Shown: positions 57,948 to 64,000 of the stretch, in pieces
Position numbering within the stretch: the first letter of the stretch is position 1
Layout: every line of letters begins with the position of its first letter
NCBI GenBank assembly: GCA_949358305.1
Contig: OX442318.1
Span: forward strand, 4,016,501-4,080,500
DNA: 64,000 nucleotides
Source: Strigamia acuminata
Lineage: Eukaryota; Arthropoda; Chilopoda; Geophilomorpha; Linotaeniidae
Direction of reading: 5' to 3'
Made by a program: the position numbers and the translations under genes
Notes under the pieces: generated by a model
The model's database searches: none
What the model saw: only the letters and a program-made list of their open reading frames with translations
What the model was told of the DNA's origin: nothing

Positions 57948-60900
57948 CTATTTTGTTAGGATAAATAACACTTTACAATTACAAACGAAATGTATTGTGG
58001 CGAGTACAGAAAGGCCAAGCGTGACGCTGACGGCATTGCCAATTTCAGAAACCAATGCAACGAATGAATATTGAAGATTCTCAGCAAAAGTTTCTATTTT
58101 ATTTGTAGGAAAAACAAATATCACTACTGTTGATTCGTCATAAAACGTAGCATAACTGAAGTCGCTCATTTTATAGAATGGTTGTTTACAAGGTCGAATG
58201 CACATACATTCCTTTTCAACATCGGTATTTGTATGCATTTCATAGTACAGTGTTCGAACTGCTTTGGCTGTTTCTGGGGAATCGCAGAAAGGTACGTCTT
58301 TCTTAACAGCAAACGGCATACTATTGTATAAATAAAAGGAGATATTTCAAACTGCAAAGTTTTTGTTAATTTTTTACAATTAATTACCTGCACAATTGTT
58401 TGCTTTTTATCTTATTGTCAAAGCATCGGTTTATACAGTTGTAGTACTTTGTTAAATTTTTGTTGCACGGTTTGCGAATGGTGTTGAGATATTGTATCTA
58501 AACCAAGAAATGTGCTTTACCAAACAGTCGAGCCTCCTTATAATGAATCGCAAGGGACCCGAAAAATCGGCTTGTTTTATCAAAATTTTTTAACATGCTG
58601 TTTTATACCCAACCAACCATGTCATTTTTAAGTATATGTTATAAAAAAACAATGCGTTATAACGAGGATCAACTGTATTCTAGAGGAGCAAATCGCCCTG
58701 GGGTGATTACTGCCCATCAATTGTTCCAATATATTGGGGATTCGGTTAGTGTGCAATAATCACTAGGACGATATACTGGATGTTTAAAGGTCAAGTGCAC
58801 TGAGTGGGTTTTATTTTTTTTCTGATAGAGCCTAATGAAAAATTATTTTTCATGTTAAAAAAAAATAAAATTTGGGCCTTTATCATTGTTTAATAACAAT
58901 CGCAATATCGGGTGTTGACAAAGGCAAAGAATCATGGGAGTATGACGTTGTCAGTTCTCTAGTTCAGTTGACCTGGAACTAGTTCCGAGCCTAGGGTGGA
59001 TTCATAATGGCTGACCTTGAGTGCGGGAGGCATATATTTTTTTCCACATCATCACTACAGATCATCCGCCCATTACCGATCGCCAGACATTGCTAGCGAT
59101 CATCACACATCATCATCGCGTGTTCTTGGTTTTTTTTCTTTTGTTTCGGACCCCCCTTGACCCCCCGCGAACCTCACCTTAACTGTGCCGCGTCCTACTT
59201 GGTATAGGTTTAAATAGCGCTAACGTGTAATACTTTACCTGTGATCAATTATGTAAATACCCAAATAACTACTAAATGTATGTAAATAAACAGGTAATTT
59301 ATTCACCAGGCTTTATGCCTTTAAAATACACTCAGTATACAACTAAAATCGACTTGGTCAGAGTCGAACAAAGGATTTCTCAAGATGGCGTCGTAGGTTC
59401 CGCGTGGTCGGCGGAACAAGGCGGCGGCTCGAGTTGTCGTTAATTCGTCACGGATTCGTCGTTCACGGACGCGTTGGAATGCTCTTTCGAGTCTTCTATC
59501 CGTGCCTGTTGTCTAGGGTTTGGTTTAGCGTCGCAGAGGCCTCGTTTGGGAACTAGGGGTTCCTAACAAAGCGCTCGAACACTTGCTTCGGCGAATAATC
59601 GTCTGGGCGATTATTCTGGGTAATTTCACAAGGGCTATTCGCTTGCTTTCGCCGGAATAGCTCTCAAGTGACTTCGTGAGAGTTACAGTTTGCACTTTAC
59701 TCAGCGATCCTCGATCAATCCTAACTTGTAGTTGAAGTTGGCCTGACGGTGAGGTAGTTGCTGTGTTCTTGGTGTCGTTTGTGTAAGTTCTGTCTCAAAG
59801 GCGGGAAACACGGCCTTTTATGCAGTGGGGTGAAGGGCCGGCGATCAACCAATGAGGGCTGACCACCAGCCGCTTCCTTCCCCTCGGGGCACACACCTGC
59901 CATGGGGAGGTGGAGCCAGCTCGGGGGGAGCGACTCTTCAAACATAGTGACTCAGAGGACAAGTATCCGCTAGGGGGGGACACTTATCCAACTGGGTCAC
60001 CACAACTGGTTTTTTTAATGTGATGGGAATTTGGCACTTATTGACTAGGGATAAGTCCGGGGAAAATTATGATTATCATTGGCAATGTCTGGCGATCGGT
60101 AATGGTCGGATGATCTGTAGTGATGATGTGGAAAAAAAGAAATGCGTGCGGGAGTTTAAAACTGTCTTTTGCGCATGCGCAGTTTGATGCGCATGCGCAA
60201 CAACACCACCACCAACCACCACAGAACTGATGACGTCGAACATCCAGCCAACAACCATGATGCATCACATTGAAAAAGTCAACTTTTTCAATTGTTATTA
60301 AACAGTGATAAGGGCCCAAATTTTATTTTTTTTAACATGAAAAATATTTTTATATTAGGCTCTATCAGAAAAAAAATAAAACCCACTCAGTGCACTTGAC
60401 CTTTAAATAATTAAATACGGAACTGGTGTATGCTGAATAATTATAGAGCAAACATACATTCTGTCTAGTAAGTAAAGCAGTAGTGGTCATTGATGATGGA
60501 TGTACTCCATTTAAAGTGAATGAAAACTCAGGATTTTCAACTGGGGTGATATAAACCTAAAATTGAAAATATTATACTAAAAAAATGGAAAAACATTTGC
60601 GTATACTCACATTTGTAAAGTCTGGTTTACATTTGTGTTGTATTTCCTGGACAGCGTCAATGAATAATGTGAATAATCGGTATTTTATTGTACCTGTTCG
60701 TATGGTTTGTTAACCTTCTTATTTGTTTGTTTCAGAAGTTTAATAAATACCGAAGGAATGTTTAACACAAGTTCCGTGGGGATTTGGCAGACTCCGGAAG
60801 GTTCGAACGTCAAATAGTATTCCTGGAAATGGATTCTGAAAATTTAAGGTGCGTTCAGACTTGAGATTAAATTGTTATTGTATTTCACTTGCTATTAATT

Positions 60901-63821
60901 GGACGATGTCAGGTGATATCGGTTTCACATAAGATATATTCCAAAGAGTAGTTACTGTGGATCCTTTCCAGTTGACGAGATCCAACAAATCTACATTGCA
61001 TTTTGAAGTCTTCTGTTTCTGCTGTTTTAAATATTTGGCTTTCTGAACAAGAAGTCTTGGATTATGTGGCCCTGAACAGATGATAATGTTTGGAAAAGTC
61101 ACATTAGCCGGGTCTTCGATCGATACAGTTTTTTGGATCGGTTCACTCATATATAATTGAATTCTATCTTGGACTACAAATACACCGAATGCAAACAAGC
61201 AGAGATAAATTACATAAAACAAGGTTTTTAAATTAAGCTTGCTAATGGTTTGCATTTTGGTTGTTGTTGGTGGTTGAGTTTTTCTAACATACGTTTTAAT
61301 CTGTCTAGTAAGCATTTTGTGATTTGTGGGCTTTATGTTGTGCCATTTTGCAACATCCCAAATCAAGTTGAGGAAGGAAAGTAGAGAGAGTCCCAACCAA
61401 AGACCCAGATTTCCACCAAAGTCAGAAAGTAGACTGATGAAATCATAGATCAAGCGTTCTTTCAAAATTGTCATGTGATCGTCACGTAAGAATAAAGCAA
61501 ATGAAGATAAATCATTATCTGTCTGTTCTAATTCAAGTAGCGGGTCAATCTCCTCAACTTCACAGCTTCTTGTACAACCACAATCAACTTGAGGCGTTGG
61601 TCCCATAATATTGTGCGTGTTTTCTTTATACATTTCTAATGTAGCATCAGAATGGTTGCAGGGCTCAAGGAGACGTCCATTGGAATATCTTGGTCTGAAG
61701 GAAAGCCTATTGGAAAAGTGAAGGGTCGGAATATTAAGTATTTCAAAACTTTAAAATTACACACTCGCTATTGATGCAATATTTATTAATTCACTTACCA
61801 GCATTTATTTTTGTCTAAAAAATTTTCTATGCATTTTTTACCGCATTCGATGTACTCCGTTTTATCTACACAAGGGTTCTTCTTTGTGTTTATGACCTGA
61901 ATCTGCAACAAATCATAATTTCTTTTTTCTGACAAATTTTACTATTGTTGTAATTTAAAAGATGTTATAAACAGATTAATGAAAACATTTGAAGATGCGC
62001 CATTGCTGCCAGTGACAGAGAAATCAAAAGTTGATTGTTGTGCATGTGCACAATGACAGTGTTTGGTTTATTGTTTCATATCAATACATGTCAAGTGAAG
62101 ATATGCGTTTAGCGGTGGTTTAGGAGTCAAAGTAACAGGTACTCTAAAACTAAACTTTACCATTCTAAGATGTAATCCAATTTTTGCTCTCGTTGCTGAA
62201 GTGAGGGCGAATGCATATTGCAAATCCAGTGGATATGTTATTCCTATCTAAAATTAAACTCAATAATTTCAACTGTAATGTCTGACTGAAAGCATAGAAA
62301 TTTGCTGTATTGCATTAAACATGGTGTTTCACTAAAGTGTTTGGAGTAAAATATTTCAGTCAATAAAAAACTATCACAGATTCATGAAAACAATCTGTGA
62401 TAGTTTTTTATTGACTGAAATATTCTACTGCAAATACTTTAGTGAAATACCTTGCATAGGGAAGCTGCGTTAAATGTGTGCCAAGCAGAAGTTATTAAAT
62501 ACCATTCAGATGTTATGCATGTTTTGCATTACATTGTGTGACTGATATGGTTTTTGCCTTTAATCCATTGTCTCGGGGTTCGCGACTCTCGTCTACCTTC
62601 GTGTTGGCAGTGCCATGAATGCACGCACACCACACCGGCAATTGACTCATCATACACAGAGAGTAAACCCCACAGATGATGTGGCCGGTTAAACATAACA
62701 TTCTGCCGTACTCACCTGCACGGCCCATGTAACCGTTAATGGAGGCTGAAGTGGACCTACCGTCACACTACTGACGTGAGTGTCGCAGCAGTGTATGGGG
62801 AGGAGAGCAGAGTCAGCACGGGCACGACTGCCCTTGCTGGTTTCAGGACCTTACTTCCACAACTCTGTCTCGGTTCAGACCCAGCTCTCTTCTCTCTCAC
62901 TCCCCACACCCCTTAGCTCCCTCCTTCCCTCATTGGGTCGTACCACTCCGCCAGGAGGGATGACCTTAGGGGCTTTGGGCTGCGTGTGGCAGTGACGCTG
63001 GTCACCCATGGGTGGCCAAGCGGTCACAATTGGTTAAAGGTTACTTTACACGCTGTATGCTAGTGTTTATTTAAATGTTAGCATCGGTTTACAGATAAAT
63101 GCTAATGGATAATCGGTAAACTCATAACCAGAACTTCTGCCTGTATCTTAATTGCTTAATTGCAGCAATAAAAGGCTAGTACTCATAACACCATTCCGTC
63201 CATGGAATGGTAACAGGAATCAAAGTCTTAAGTTTCTTGCCAAGGGTGGTACTCATAAAAATATTGTTTATACTCTGAATCACCCTTGCAAGTGGAAACG
63301 AATTGTTTCCGGCCGGATGGAGCACGGAAAAATGTAATTGTTTCAGACTCTGAATAAATTTTGTCTACCCAGAATTCCCTTGTTTTTCATCTAAAATTTG
63401 AAACAATGACTCACACAGTTTAAGAGTACGGAAACTTTCTGGTGACAATTTCCTGAGTACCACAAATTTATCAGATTATCAAATTTATCAGACTCTGAAA
63501 TGGTACTGTTGAAAAATTAAGACTGTAAAAATATTTAGACTCTGAAAGCTTATGAGTACATGCTTAAAGTAAAAAAAAACTTGGGGATATACTATTGTAA
63601 GCGATTGTCCCGTCATCAATTCTGGTGATTTTATCACAATACCAAGTTTTTTATAAATTTCAGAGAAACGTAATGTCAGTCCAGCTACAATTGAAGGTTA
63701 AAATCAAATAATATCAAAATTAACGAAAAATTAAATCATTTATAGACTCACATTTCATTCTGGTGCAAGTGCCCCGTGGATGTATTTCTTTTATTAAAGA
63801 CGCAGCCAACGGTGATAATCT
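57948..63821 (-). CDS. U9: two-domain DEG/ENaC-type ion channel, first exon beyond the window
   Basis: Exons 2-11: 63821-63752, 63684-63593, 62247-62161, 61902-61799, 61706-60893, 60835-60751, 60693-60611, 60556-60458, 58497-58388, 58320-57948, giving 1917 nt in frame (638 residues plus stop). Exon 1 with TM1-A must lie past 64000. Seen: G-T-C-T-R in exon 2, D-C-G-C-T-R-S-C and TM2-A with G-L-S in exon 6, then TM1-B and F-P-N-I-I-I-C, and in exon 11 E-C-M-C-I-R-P-C and TM2-B with G-L-S. Exon 6 ends at a GCAAGT donor (GC-AG intron). U7 is its closest relative; together they form a separate subtype. Intron 9 carries a 1.6-kb TTAA element. Confidence 0.85.
58788..60403. mobile_element. Long-TIR DNA element with TTAA target site in U9 intron 9
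   Basis: Ends AGGTCAAGTGCACTGAGTGGG and its complement extend as inverted repeats for about 300 bp with gaps (58788-59100 against 60060-60403). TTAA flanks both ends (58784-58787 and 60404-60407). U7 has the empty TTAA site (near 40730). No transposase. A TTAA target fits piggyBac or Kolobok; I cannot choose between them. Confidence 0.85.
59184..60004. mobile_element. LTR-like insertion inside the TTAA element
   Basis: Starts TGTGCCGCGTCC and ends GGGTCACCACA, the same end as the solo LTR at 54284-55284. A clear target duplication is not visible. It occupies the loop between the long inverted arms. Confidence 0.55.
62333..62451. mobile_element. Hairpin MITE in U9 intron 3
   Basis: A nearly perfect palindrome of about 119 bp with a 9-bp loop; arms include TTTCAGTCAATAAAAAACT and AATCTGTGATAG. 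In U7 only the right arm remains, at the deletion junction near 41780. Confidence 0.8.
62452..63590. other. Rest of U9 intron 3
   Basis: Bases 62452-62530 match the segment at 41790-41880. About 62740-63030 is the dispersed repeat also at 9150 and 42880. From 63040 to 63590 I see short AGACTCTGAA words but no gene. Confidence 0.4.
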
Positions 63822-64000
63822 CTGCAATTACAAAACCAGAAAAGACAGACATGGAAATATCATATGTAAATTATTACTAATGTTTTCATGCACGGAATAT
63901 TTTGAGTGAGATGAAATATTCCGTGTGCACAACTGTCATCTAAACGGGTGACAAGGATTATTCGAGTAGTGAATACCGGTAATCCCTCGCAGATTGTTGT
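63822..64000 (-). other. Start of U9 intron 1
   Basis: No exon 1 sequence is visible before the window ends. A short inverted repeat (CACGGAATATTTTG... / ...GAAATATTCCGTG) lies at 63890-63935. Confidence 0.4.

Overview
The window is eukaryotic, AT-rich invertebrate DNA, probably arthropod or another protostome; the sequence does not let me name the species. Its backbone is a tandem array of one gene family, all on the minus strand. The family belongs to the DEG/ENaC (degenerin, epithelial Na+ channel, pickpocket, ASIC) superfamily. Copies are named U1 to U9 from left to right. U1 (1265-5429), U3 (9633-14262), U4 (16134-20237) and U5 (28796-34193) can each be spliced by hand into 11 coding exons with matching phases and no stops, giving 800, 799, 796 and 799 residues. 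U9 (57948-63821) is open over ten exons but its first exon lies beyond the right edge. U2, U6, U7 and U8 are broken copies.

The main observation is that each intact copy encodes two complete DEG/ENaC subunit domains in one chain. The order is TM1, cysteine-rich ectodomain, TM2 with a G-L-S selectivity-filter motif, a short cytosolic linker, then a second TM1, ectodomain and TM2 with G-L-S. The large sixth exon (about 805 nt) carries TM2 of domain A and TM1 of domain B in one uninterrupted reading frame. The two halves have the same series of exons with the same intron phases, so the gene looks like an old fusion of two tandem paralogues. DEG/ENaC channels are normally trimers of single-domain, two-TM subunits, so a four-TM fused subunit raises a clear assembly question.

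The rest is mobile DNA, much of it datable by empty sites in sister copies. It includes a 5'-truncated Ty1/copia element (pol RT-RNase H plus 3' LTR) lying between 740-bp direct repeats of a host repeat (family E, built of hairpin modules). There are solo LTRs with 4-bp target duplications, and a long-TIR TTAA element with an LTR-like insert. Tigger/pogo-type elements (one with a CENP-B-like helix-turn-helix remnant), piggyBac-type, hAT-type, Harbinger-type and several TA-flanked MITEs are also present, with fragments of MULE and piggyBac transposases. A 20-bp minisatellite occupies the same intron in U4, U5 and U6.

Layout: 1-5.4 kb U1; 5.4-9.6 kb flank and U2 relic; 9.6-14.3 kb U3; 14.3-20.2 kb flank and U4; 20.2-28.8 kb upstream region of U4 filled by transposons, with one unrecognised spliced gene fragment at 23.76-24.15 kb; 28.8-34.2 kb U5; 34.2-41.8 kb U5 upstream block, U6 and U7 relics; 41.8-52.7 kb transposon block with copia, then U8; 52.9-57.3 kb upstream block and repeats; 57.9 kb to the end U9. 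No rRNA, CRISPR array or prokaryotic feature was seen.
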